From Mangrovimicrobium sp048323675 (GTDB taxonomy: Bacteria > Pseudomonadota > Gammaproteobacteria > Pseudomonadales > Halieaceae): a stretch of DNA of 64,000 bases. This document shows positions 38,253 through 45,863 of this stretch, piece by piece; the first letter of the stretch is position 1; each line of letters opens with the position of its first letter. The translations under genes were made by a program, and so were the position numbers. The notes below the pieces were generated by a model that did no database searches, was not told the origin of the DNA, and saw only the letters and a program-made list of their open reading frames with translations. The stretch covers positions 372,001 to 436,000 of the forward strand of contig NZ_JBLWFK010000004.1 of NCBI RefSeq assembly GCF_048323675.1. The letters run 5' to 3'.

Positions 38253-38619
38253 GCACTGCGCAACCGGCGCATTACACATCTTTAACCCGCGCCCGGAAAT
38301 TCGTATTTTCTATATATATCAGAGACCTGCGGGTATCTGACGAGCAGCCGCCCACACTCGCCACGTGAATTACTGCGCATTTTCCGTGGCGGGCAGTAAC
38401 GCTTCCCCCGCCAGCGTCCTACAATGTCAACCGCCGAATCATCTACCCGCCCGGCAAAAGTCCGGTCGCGAGTGGCGCCTTCAGCCGCCGCACCATACAT
38501 GTCAGTATACTGACACAAAAAACGACTTTCAGTTACCGATTCTTGTGAATTGGGTCACTTTGTTACGCTTATTCCCACAAAATTAACAAACGGTAACGCA
38601 ACAAGGCGTCACCGGGGGT
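38253..38619. other. Non-coding region upstream of the small secreted protein
   Basis: Most of a 441-bp gap. It contains an AT-rich patch (CTATATATATCAG near 38310-38322), the 16-bp palindrome listed separately, and TTGTTACG (about 38560) facing CGGTAACG (about 38591). No credible ORF on either strand; the 78-codon minus-strand frame there lacks a ribosome site. Confidence 0.5.
38500..38515. promoter_or_regulatory. Perfect 16-bp palindrome, putative operator
   Basis: TGTCAGTATACTGACA is a perfect inverted repeat with no spacer, a form typical of dimeric TetR- or GntR-like regulator sites. It is about 105 bp upstream of the TATAAT of the small secreted protein gene. The cognate regulator is not evident in the window. 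Confidence 0.5.
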
Positions 38620-38625
38620 TATAAT
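38620..38625 (+). promoter_or_regulatory. -10 element of the small secreted protein gene
   Basis: Perfect TATAAT, 68 bp before the ATG at 38694. No good -35 hexamer at 16-18 bp, which suggests an activator or a weak promoter. Confidence 0.5.
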
Positions 38626-38693
38626 CCGCGCCATACAGTCACCCTCGACTGACAAATCACCAGGATTGTCTGCAACCCTTAGGAGTAATACAC

Positions 38694-38966
38694 ATGAAAC
38701 TGATCAAGATCGCCGCCTTCACGGCACTCGCGGTAGCTTCCGCCAGCAGCTTCGCGGCCAAGCCCCGCAGCATCGTCTTCGACGCCAACAAGGAAACTGC
38801 CGACGGCACCGCCTACGCGGCCTACGTCGTCAAGTGCTCCGATGGCAGCGACAAGGCGCTGACCGCCTGGGACAACCGCAAGAAGTGGTGTGTGGGCGAC
38901 GCTACCAGCGAAGAGTGCGAGAAAAAGCAGATCAAGGCGGCTAAAAAAGCCTGCAAAATGGACTAA
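38694..38966 (+). CDS. Small secreted four-cysteine protein of unknown function
   Basis: 90 aa. Signal peptide MKLIKIAAFTALAVASASSFA, with cleavage probably before A22. The mature part is about 69 aa, lysine-rich at the end, with C48, C66, C75 and C87, enough for two disulfides in the periplasm. A central YAAYVVKCSDGSDKALTAWDNRKKWCVGD resembles no family I can name. AGGAG 8 nt before the ATG and its own terminator make it a single-gene unit. Confidence 0.75.
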   Translation: MKLIKIAAFTALAVASASSFAAKPRSIVFDANKETADGTAYAAYVVKCSDGSDKALTAWDNRKKWCVGDATSEECEKKQIKAAKKACKMD

Positions 38967-38983
38967 GACTCCACTGCTCTGAC

Positions 38984-39019
38984 AACCGGCCGCCAGCCCC
39001 GCTCGCGGCCGGTTTTCGT
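38984..39019 (+). terminator. Terminator of the small secreted protein gene
   Basis: Perfect 10-bp stem AACCGGCCGC (38984-38993) / GCGGCCGGTT (39005-39014) followed by TTCGTTT. It abuts the stop of the convergent phosphatase gene. Confidence 0.85.
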
Positions 39020-39020
39020 T

Positions 39021-40031
39021 TCAGGGCTCCAGGTAACGCCGGCGGAGTTCCGCAAGCCCCTCCGGACCCAGGCCCAATCCCTCTTCCAGGTAGCGTTCTA
39101 CCGAACCGAAGTTGCTGTCAATGCTGGCCAGCGCCGCGGCCAGGTAGTCCTCGTGCACTTCGAGGATCGGCAGGACCACATCGCTGTTGAGGTGATGCAG
39201 GTCGTATTTCTTGCGCACCCGCTGCAGTTCCAGTTCCGGATCAAAGTAGTTGCCAGTCAGCAGGTAGTCCTGCATGACCACTTCGCGGGGCACACCCAGG
39301 GCCAGCAGCATCAAGGCCGCGGCGAAGCCGGTGCGGTCCTTGCCCGCCGAGCAGTGCACCAGGAAACGACCTGCCTCGAGTTCCAGGATTTCCCGGAACA
39401 CCCGGGCGAAGGTATCCCGCTGCCCCTCGGCGAAATCCCGGTTGATCCCGCACATGAAGTCGAACATGTCCTGACGGGTGTAATTATCCAGCGCTGCCCG
39501 GTGCTCTTCCGCCTGGGCGAAAAAGCTGCTGCTGTTGCCGGGGATTACCGGCACGTTGAGCACCCGCGGCTGGCCCGCTTCAGGCAGGCGGCTGGGGTGG
39601 GTGACCTGCTCCATGGTCTGGCGGAAATCGCAGACCAGTTCCAGGTCCAGGCTGGCGAGCAGTTCGAGGTCGGCATCGCTGAGATGGGCCAACTGCCCGG
39701 AGCGGAACAGGTAACCCCACTTGACCCGGCGGCCATCGGCCCCGGTGTAGCCGCCGTAATCGCGGAAGTTGGGCGTACCGTGCATCCCCAGGCGCCGCTC
39801 GGCGGCAAGCAGTTCATTGCCGTGCTGGTCGCTCAGGCGGAAGAAGTGCCGGTTGCCCGCGGGAAGGCCGGAAAAGCGGGCCCGTAAACCCGCCTCGTCG
39901 CGCTCCTGGACCGACTGCACATCCGCCAGCGGCTCGATCTGCACCTGCGTATCGGGGCTGCTCTGCTCCCACTGTACGTGGTAATCGCCCGACGCCTCAC
40001 GCCAGATCAATACTGCCTCTTTGTTCAACAT
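39021..40031 (-). CDS. Tyrosine phosphatase superfamily protein (MptpB/LipA-like)
   Basis: 336 aa. The phosphatase loop is HCSAGKDRTG with nucleophile C227 and R233, the HC-x5-R form with the extra K-D typical of Y_phosphatase3 enzymes such as MptpB, which act on phosphotyrosine and phosphoinositides. Conserved NFRDYGGY and GYLFRSGQL precede it. Residues 1-80 (VLIWREASGDYHVQW...) look like a small beta-sandwich extension. ATG 40031 has AGGAAT 6 nt upstream. No signal peptide, so cytosolic. Substrate unknown. Confidence 0.83.
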   Translation of the reverse strand: MLNKEAVLIWREASGDYHVQWEQSSPDTQVQIEPLADVQSVQERDEAGLRARFSGLPAGNRHFFRLSDQHGNELLAAERRLGMHGTPNFRDYGGYTGADGRRVKWGYLFRSGQLAHLSDADLELLASLDLELVCDFRQTMEQVTHPSRLPEAGQPRVLNVPVIPGNSSSFFAQAEEHRAALDNYTRQDMFDFMCGINRDFAEGQRDTFARVFREILELEAGRFLVHCSAGKDRTGFAAALMLLALGVPREVVMQDYLLTGNYFDPELELQRVRKKYDLHHLNSDVVLPILEVHEDYLAAALASIDSNFGSVERYLEEGLGLGPEGLAELRRRYLEP

Positions 40032-40198
40032 CCCGCTATTCCTGTCATTTTCCTGGCTCCAACATAACAGCAGATTATGACCGAGAATCGGGCCCCGGGC
40101 GACGAATACCCCACCCGCTGCAATCTTTTGGTCATCAACGCGCACTATACTTCGCCCCGCGAAAGCCTGATCGGAGGCCTGCTTCGGGAGAGCAATTG

Positions 40199-40630
40199 AT
40201 GGGACATTCCAGCGCACAGATACGCAAGGTGCGCGTCGATAAACAGACCGGCATGTCCAAGCCGGATCGCCGCGGCGTCGCGCGCCTGGTCGCCGCTACC
40301 CGCTATTCCTGGAAGGGCTTCAAGGCCGCCTGGATGAACGAGGAAGCCTTTCGCCTGGAAGCCAGCCTGGCCATCGGCTTCGTGCCGCTGGCCTTCCTGA
40401 TCGGCGACAGCCTCGCCCACCAGGTCGCGCTGGTCATCACTTGCGGACTGGTGATCCTCGCGGAGGTCATCAACACTGCCATCGAATCCATCGTCGACCG
40501 CATCGGCACCGAGTACGACCCGCTGTCAGGCCAGGCCAAGGACCTCGGCTCGGCCGGAGTCTTCGTCTCGCTCAGCCTGTTCCTGGTGGTCTGGATTCCC
40601 AGCTTCTGGCACTATTTCCACTCGGCATGA
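40199..40630 (+). CDS. dgkA: Diacylglycerol kinase
   Basis: Small inner-membrane kinase that returns diacylglycerol to phosphatidate. 143 aa from ATG 40199 (GGGAG 8 nt upstream); an internal ATG at 40253 would give a classic 125-aa form. Family blocks: YSWKGFKAAWMNEEAFRLE (amphipathic helix and catalytic glutamate) and the second EVINTAIESIVDRIG. Three membrane spans. Divergent from the phosphatase gene; a TATACT at 40146-40151 may be its -10. Confidence 0.93.
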   Translation: MGHSSAQIRKVRVDKQTGMSKPDRRGVARLVAATRYSWKGFKAAWMNEEAFRLEASLAIGFVPLAFLIGDSLAHQVALVITCGLVILAEVINTAIESIVDRIGTEYDPLSGQAKDLGSAGVFVSLSLFLVVWIPSFWHYFHSA

Positions 40631-40636
40631 GCGCAG

Positions 40637-40665
40637 TTGACAAGCGACCCGTGAATATGGAAAAT
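40637..40665 (+). promoter_or_regulatory. rpsT promoter
   Basis: Perfect -35 TTGACA (40637-40642), 17-bp spacer, -10 GAAAAT (40660-40665). Leader about 30 nt to the TTG start of rpsT. Confidence 0.6.
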
Positions 40666-40701
40666 CCCGCCTCCTGAATTTTGACCCCAGAGGACAGAAC
40701 A

Positions 40702-40968
40702 TTGGCAAATTCACCGCAAGCCCGGAAACGTGCCCGCCAGGCTGAAAAACGCCGCTCACACAACGCCAGCCTGCGTTCGCTGGTGCGCACCCGCATCAAG
40801 CAGGTCATCGCTGCCATCGGCACCGGTGACGCAGAAAAAGCGACTGCTGCCTACACCACCGCAGTGCCGGTTATCGACCGGATGGCCAACAAGGGCATCA
40901 TCCACAAGAACAAGGCCGCTCGTCACAAGAGCCGCCTGAGCGCCCAGATCAAGGCCCTCTCTGCCTGA
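40702..40968 (+). CDS. rpsT: 30S ribosomal protein S20
   Basis: 88 aa, (M)ANSPQARKRARQAEKRRSHN..., the standard S20 N-terminus and length (E. coli 87). The start is TTG at 40702 with AGAGGA 7 nt upstream; E. coli rpsT also uses the rare UUG start, which takes part in its autoregulation. The ATG-like codon 21 nt earlier adds non-homologous residues. Own promoter and own terminator. Confidence 0.96.
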   Translation: MANSPQARKRARQAEKRRSHNASLRSLVRTRIKQVIAAIGTGDAEKATAAYTTAVPVIDRMANKGIIHKNKAARHKSRLSAQIKALSA

Positions 40969-40992
40969 TTCCAGGCTCTCTGCAGAACACGG

Positions 40993-41018
40993 AAAGCCGG
41001 CCCTGCGCCGGCTTTTTT
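40993..41018 (+). terminator. rpsT terminator
   Basis: Stem GCCGGC / GCCGGC flanked by A's and T's (AAAGCCGGC...GCCGGCTTTTTT) with a 5-nt loop, 25 bp after the rpsT stop. Confidence 0.9.
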
Positions 41019-41053
41019 GCGTTTGTGGCCGCTAAAAACCCGGGACCCGGGCT

Positions 41054-41329
41054 TCAACTGATGTATTCGTCGAGGTAGCGCTGGACTTCCTTTTTCAGCT
41101 TGCCCTCGAACATCGAGGCGAGCAGCCCCAGTTTCACCGAAATATCGATCAGACCGTCATCGAAAGAGAGCTCGCCATCGACTCCCGAGCCCTTGATCCG
41201 CACCCTGTCGCCGCTCCACTTGGAGCGCACCCCGTACTCCCGCTCCAGATCAGCCGCAAAACCCTCCGCCGCCGCCCGGACTTCTTCCCGGGGCATCGTG
41301 TAGTGCTTGGTAATACGAAAACCGGCCAT
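41054..41329 (-). CDS. Polyhydroxyalkanoic acid system family protein
   Basis: 91 aa of the PHA_gran_rgn family, small proteins linked to polyhydroxyalkanoate granules in Pseudomonas-like bacteria. Pattern: ITKHYTMPREEVRAAAEGFAADLEREYGVRSKWSGDRVRIKG, then a beta strand pair and VKLGLLASMFEGKLKKEVQRYLDEYI. No PHA synthase is in the window, so a role in PHA is only family-level. Single-gene minus-strand unit between rpsT and hslO. Confidence 0.8.
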   Translation of the reverse strand: MAGFRITKHYTMPREEVRAAAEGFAADLEREYGVRSKWSGDRVRIKGSGVDGELSFDDGLIDISVKLGLLASMFEGKLKKEVQRYLDEYIS

Positions 41330-41477
41330 GTCGTTCCTCTGTTTTCTGGCGAGTATAGAGCCGGGTCGCAGGCGGGAAAACCCCGCAATTTCACCGCTAT
41401 CACCGGATGCATCGCGCGTGCGGCCACGGTAGCATTAGCACATCCCCCCAACCGATTCCTTGCGAGACGCAAACCCT

Positions 41478-42347
41478 ATGCGCCCCGACCAGAGCCAGCG
41501 CTTTATCTTTGAGCACGCGGACATCCGCGGTGAAACCGTTCAGCTGGAGGACGCCTACCGGGAAATACTCTCCCTGCACCAGTACGCGCCCGGCGTCAGC
41601 CGCCTGCTCGGCGAATTCCTCGCCGCCTCGGCGCTGCTGGCCACCACCCTCAAATTCGAGGGGCGGCTGGTCCTGCAGGCCCGCTCGGAACGGGAAGTGC
41701 CGCTGATCATGGCCGAATGCAACGACAACCTGGAAATCCGCGGCATCGCCCGCGGCGCGGAATTCGCCACCGGCACCAGTTTCGAACAACTGCTGGGAGG
41801 CGGCCAGCTGGCGATCACCATCGACCCGCTGCGGGGCAAGCGCTACCAGGGGGTGGTTCCCCTGGAGGAAAACTCACTGGCCCACAGCCTGGACAGTTAC
41901 TTTCGCCAGTCGGAGCAACTCGGCACCCGGGTATGGCTGGCGGCCGGCAGCGACCGGGTCACCGGCCTGCTGTTGCAGCAGCTACCCGCCCAGGTGGAAC
42001 CCGATCCCCAGCGCCGCGCGGAGCAGTGGGAGCACGTCCACACCCTCGCAGCGACCCTGGACGAGGCGGAAATGCTCAGCGTGGACACGCCGGAGCTGCT
42101 GCATCGCCTGTACCACCAGGAAGCCCTGCGGCTGTTCGAGGCCCGGCCGCTGCGCTTCCACTGCGATTGCTCGCCGGAGCGCTCCTATAACGCACTGTCT
42201 GCCCTCGCACCGGCGGAACTGAACGAAATCCTGCAGGAGCAGGGTGCGATCACCGTCGACTGCGAATTCTGCAACCAGCGCTACCGCTTTGAACGCGACG
42301 ATCTCGCCGCCATCCTCGGTGTCAGCGGAGACGACGCCCTGCACTGA
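41478..42347 (+). CDS. hslO: Redox-regulated chaperone Hsp33
   Basis: Holdase switched on by oxidation in the cytosol. 289 aa from ATG 41478. The C-terminal redox switch has the zinc-binding C-x-C (FHCDCSPERS) and C-x2-C (VDCEFCNQRYRF) pairs at about 220-260. The N-terminal core (EYAPGVSRLLGEFLAASALLATTLKFEGRLVLQ-like) matches the family. Divergent from the PHA-system gene; pckA follows after 139 nt. Confidence 0.95.
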   Translation: MRPDQSQRFIFEHADIRGETVQLEDAYREILSLHQYAPGVSRLLGEFLAASALLATTLKFEGRLVLQARSEREVPLIMAECNDNLEIRGIARGAEFATGTSFEQLLGGGQLAITIDPLRGKRYQGVVPLEENSLAHSLDSYFRQSEQLGTRVWLAAGSDRVTGLLLQQLPAQVEPDPQRRAEQWEHVHTLAATLDEAEMLSVDTPELLHRLYHQEALRLFEARPLRFHCDCSPERSYNALSALAPAELNEILQEQGAITVDCEFCNQRYRFERDDLAAILGVSGDDALH

Positions 42348-42486
42348 TCTGGGGCAACCCGCTGATTCTTCGGACTTATTCCCGCTATAGTTCGCTTTCG
42401 GGGCCGATTCTGACATAATTGGCGCCCCAAAATTTCCCCACGACTGCACCGCGACGACTGGCACGGTTTTTAGGACAGGATACACA

Positions 42487-44046
42487 ATGACTGCGAGCGC
42501 CCCCACTATTCAGGTTTTTACCGACCTCACCCCGTCCCAATTGATTGAAGAAGCCCTGAAACGCGGCGAAGGCATTCTCGCCGACACCGGCGCCCTGCTG
42601 GTCACCACCGGCAAGCGCACCGGCCGTTCGCCCGCCGACCGTTTCACTGTCCGCGAGCCCAGCACCGAGGACAGCATCGACTGGGGCAGTGTCAACCGCC
42701 CCTTCGACAGCGACAAGTTCGACGCCCTGTGGGAGCGCGTCGAAGGCTACCTCAGCGAGCGCGATCAGTTCATCTCTCACCTGCACGTGGGCGAGCACGC
42801 AGAACACTACATCCCGGTCAAAGTCACCACCGAAACCGCCTGGCAGAACCTGTTCGGTCGCAACATGTTCATCCGCCCCGCCAGTTACAACGGCGGCCGC
42901 AAGGAAGAGTGGAACATCCTCAACGTCGCCAGCTTTGCCTGCGACCCGGAGCGCGACGGCACCAATTCCGATGGCGTGGTGATCGTCAACTTCGCCCAGC
43001 GCAAGGTCCTGATCGCTGGCATGCGCTACGCCGGTGAAATGAAGAAATCCATGTTCGCGGTGCAGAACTTCCTGCTCCCGGAAAAAGACGTGATGCCGAT
43101 GCACTGCAGCGCCAACGTCGACGAGGAAGGCAACACCACCCTGTTCTTCGGCCTCTCCGGCACCGGCAAGACCACCCTCTCCGCCGACCCCGCCATGTAC
43201 CTGATCGGCGACGACGAACACGGCTGGGCCAAGGGCTCTGTGTTCAACCTGGAGGGCGGCTGCTACGCCAAGACCATCGACCTGTCGCAGAAGAACGAGC
43301 CGATCATCTGGGACGCCATCCGCTTCGGCGCGATCATCGAGAACGTGGTACTGGACGACAAGCGCCACGCTGATTACACCGACACCAGCCTCACCGAGAA
43401 CGGTCGCTGCTGCTACCCGCTGGAGCACGTCGAGAAGCGCACCGAGAACAACGCCGCCGGCGAACCGCGCTGCGTGATCTTCCTGACCTGCGACGTCTCC
43501 GGCGTCCTGCCGCCGGTTTCCATCCTCAGCAAGGAAGCCGCGGCCTACCACTTCCTGAGCGGCTACACCGCCCGCGTTGGCTCCACCGAGCTGGGCGCCG
43601 AGGCCGGCATCAACCCGACCTTCTCCACCTGTTTTGGCGCGCCCTTCATGCCCCGCCCGGCTTCCGATTACGCCGAACTGCTGATGAAGCGCATCGAGGA
43701 CTTCGGCAGCCAGGTCTACCTGGTCAACACCGGCTGGACCGGCGGCTCCGGCGCCCCCGGCGGCAGCGGCGCCCGATTCCCGATCCCGGTGACCCGCGCC
43801 GTGGTCAACGCCTGCCAGAGCGGCGCCCTGCTGGACGTGCCGACGCAACACCTGGACATCCTCAACCTGAGCTTCCCCACCGAGATCCCTGGTGTCGACG
43901 CCAGCTACGTGAACCCGCGCGAAGGCTGGGGTGACACCGCGGCCTACGACGAACAGGCACGCAAGCTGGCGAGCCTGTTCAACGGCAACATCGCCAAGTT
44001 CGAGGTTTCCGACGCCATCCTGGCTGCCGGCCCCAAGGCCGACTAA
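42487..44046 (+). CDS. pckA: Phosphoenolpyruvate carboxykinase (ATP)
   Basis: First committed step of gluconeogenesis, oxaloacetate to PEP. 519 aa. P-loop GLSGTGKTTLS, the upstream substrate region FIRPASYNGGRKEEWNILN, metal-site DDEHGW and the adenine-site region VNTGWTGGSGAPGGSGARFPIPVTRA are all present. Upstream, TATAGT (42386-42391) and CATAAT (42414-42419) are two possible -10 elements. Ends in a terminator 18 bp after the stop. Single-gene unit. Confidence 0.96.
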   Translation: MTASAPTIQVFTDLTPSQLIEEALKRGEGILADTGALLVTTGKRTGRSPADRFTVREPSTEDSIDWGSVNRPFDSDKFDALWERVEGYLSERDQFISHLHVGEHAEHYIPVKVTTETAWQNLFGRNMFIRPASYNGGRKEEWNILNVASFACDPERDGTNSDGVVIVNFAQRKVLIAGMRYAGEMKKSMFAVQNFLLPEKDVMPMHCSANVDEEGNTTLFFGLSGTGKTTLSADPAMYLIGDDEHGWAKGSVFNLEGGCYAKTIDLSQKNEPIIWDAIRFGAIIENVVLDDKRHADYTDTSLTENGRCCYPLEHVEKRTENNAAGEPRCVIFLTCDVSGVLPPVSILSKEAAAYHFLSGYTARVGSTELGAEAGINPTFSTCFGAPFMPRPASDYAELLMKRIEDFGSQVYLVNTGWTGGSGAPGGSGARFPIPVTRAVVNACQSGALLDVPTQHLDILNLSFPTEIPGVDASYVNPREGWGDTAAYDEQARKLASLFNGNIAKFEVSDAILAAGPKAD

Positions 44047-44064
44047 TACGCCGACGGCAATCGC

Positions 44065-44089
44065 AAAGGGGCCCCATGGCCCCTTTTTT
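44065..44089 (+). terminator. pckA terminator
   Basis: Stem AAAGGGGCC (44065-44073) / GGCCCCTTT (44078-44086) with a CCAT loop, then more T. Confidence 0.9.
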
Positions 44090-44177
44090 ATGTCCGCTTT
44101 TTTATTCCTGATTGGGCCTGCATACTCCCCATTTCCCAACAATAGGTTATGCTTGGCGAAAACGGGCGGGAGTACCA

Positions 44178-45863
44178 ATGGCAACACTCGACGATCTGCT
44201 GGCAGAGATAGCGGCAGCGCCTACCGGGCCGGAGACACTGGCCATCTTTGATTTCGACGGCACCCTGATCGCCGGGTACTCCGCCACCGCCCTGCTGCGG
44301 GAACAGGTGCGCCGCGGCCACCTGTCGCCTGCCCAGGTGGCCGAGGTCGTGGCCGCCATGGCCACGTTTACCCTGGGCAATACCGGCTTCTCGGCGCTGA
44401 TGACGGTAGCCGCGAAATTCCTCAAGGGCATGCCGGTCAGCGAGTACGAAGAGGTCGGCCGCGATCTGTACCAGAAGCACCTGGCCCGGCGCATCTATCC
44501 CGAGTCCCGGACCCTGGTCAAAGCCCACCTCGCCCGCGGCCATACCGTGGCCATCATTTCCTCGGCCACGCCCTACCAGGTGGAGCCGGCCGCCCACGAC
44601 CTGGGTATCGAACATGTTATCTGCACCCAGCTGGAGGTCGAGGACGGGGTGTTTACCGGCGCGGTGATTCGCCCCACCTGCTTTGGCCAGGGCAAGGTCG
44701 ATGCCGCCAGGAAGCTCGCCGGCATCGTCGGCGGGGACCTCACCGACGCCTGGTTCTATTCCGACAGCACCGATGACCTGGAACTGCTGGAGGAGGTAGG
44801 CCATCCCCACGCCCTCAACCCCAGCGACGAGTTGCAGCGGCTGGCCCAGCAGCGCAGCTGGCCGGCGGCGCGCTTCGGCAGCCGCGGGCTGCCCAGTGTC
44901 GGCCAGGTGGTGCGCTCGATGGCCGCCACCAGCAGCATGGTGGGCAGCTTCCTCGCCGGCCTGCCGATCTACGCTCTCACCGGCTCCAGGCGCGACTCCA
45001 TCAACTTTGCCATCTCCACCTTCGCCGATACCGCCAGTGCGCTGATCGGCATGCGCCTGCAGGTCAGGGGCGCAGAGCACCTGTGGTCCGCGCGCCCCTG
45101 CGTGTTCATCTTCAATCACCAGAGCAAGGCCGACGTGATCATCCTCGCCCATCTCCTGCGCCGCGATTTTGCCAGTGTCGGCAAACAGGAGATCAAGACC
45201 GAGTCGCCGATCGTCGGCCGGGTCATGGAATACGCCGGGGTGGTATTTATCGACCGCTCCAACACCCGCGCCGCCATCCGCTCGGTAAATGCGCTGGTGG
45301 AGGTCATGCACAAGGAGGGCAAGTCCGTGGTGATGGCCCCGGAGGGCACGCGTACCGTGTCCCCCACCCTGGCCCGCTTCAAGAAGGGCGCGTTCCATGT
45401 CGCCTTGCAGGCCAAGGTGCCGGTGGTGCCCATCGTGATTCACAACGCCGGGGATGTCGCGCCCAAGGGCGAGTTCGTCTATCGTCCGGCCACCGTCAAG
45501 GTCGATGTACTGCCCCCCGTGGACACCTCCGGCTGGAGCCGCCACACCATCGACGAGCATGTGCGCGAGGTGCGCAACATGTACGCCGCCGCACTCGGCC
45601 AGCCACTGGAGCCCGCGGCCGCGCAGAGCGCGAAGGAAGCCGAAGCGGAGGCGCCGGCCAGCGCCCCCCGCAAGCGTGCGGCCACCGGCAAGGCCAGGGC
45701 GAAACCCGGCGCCGCCAACGCTGCCGCAAAACCCCGCGCGGCAAAGAAAAAAGCGGCCAGGAAACCCGCGGCGCCCACCGGCAAACCGGCCGCGGCGGCA
45801 AAGACCCGCGCCAAGGCAAGGCCCAAGGCAAGGCCCAAGGCACAGGCAGGCGATAGCCGTTGA
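44178..45863 (+). CDS. Fused HAD-IB phosphatase / PlsC acyltransferase with histone-like tail
   Basis: 561 aa in three parts. Residues 20-240 form a SerB-like HAD-IB domain (DFDGT at 25-29, SSATP at 128-132, YSDSTDDLEL). Residues 290-470 form a 1-acyl-G3P acyltransferase domain (NHQSKAD at 313-319, EGTR at 389-392, VPVVPIVIHN). Residues 480-561 are a low-complexity Lys/Ala/Pro/Arg tail like histone H1 or AlgP, ending in KARP repeats. HAD-PlsC fusions are known; the tail is unusual. ATG follows GGGAG. The stop overlaps the PlsB-like start by 4 nt. Confidence 0.87.
   Translation: MATLDDLLAEIAAAPTGPETLAIFDFDGTLIAGYSATALLREQVRRGHLSPAQVAEVVAAMATFTLGNTGFSALMTVAAKFLKGMPVSEYEEVGRDLYQKHLARRIYPESRTLVKAHLARGHTVAIISSATPYQVEPAAHDLGIEHVICTQLEVEDGVFTGAVIRPTCFGQGKVDAARKLAGIVGGDLTDAWFYSDSTDDLELLEEVGHPHALNPSDELQRLAQQRSWPAARFGSRGLPSVGQVVRSMAATSSMVGSFLAGLPIYALTGSRRDSINFAISTFADTASALIGMRLQVRGAEHLWSARPCVFIFNHQSKADVIILAHLLRRDFASVGKQEIKTESPIVGRVMEYAGVVFIDRSNTRAAIRSVNALVEVMHKEGKSVVMAPEGTRTVSPTLARFKKGAFHVALQAKVPVVPIVIHNAGDVAPKGEFVYRPATVKVDVLPPVDTSGWSRHTIDEHVREVRNMYAAALGQPLEPAAAQSAKEAEAEAPASAPRKRAATGKARAKPGAANAAAKPRAAKKKAARKPAAPTGKPAAAAKTRAKARPKARPKAQAGDSR
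45812..45842 (+). repeat. In-frame 12-bp tandem repeat encoding KARP
   Basis: CAAGGCAAGGCC is repeated exactly at 45812-45823 and 45824-45835, followed by a partial third copy. Each unit is four codons, so gain or loss of units would keep the frame of the histone-like tail. Confidence 0.75.

Noticed and set aside
40032..40217. 62-residue extension of the phosphatase from 40217
   Set aside because: It runs through the divergent promoter region and past the dgkA start, with no homology; ATG 40031 has a good ribosome site.
42385..44187. 600-codon minus-strand frame opposite pckA
   Set aside because: Antisense to pckA and crosses its terminator; a by-product of strong GC third-position bias.
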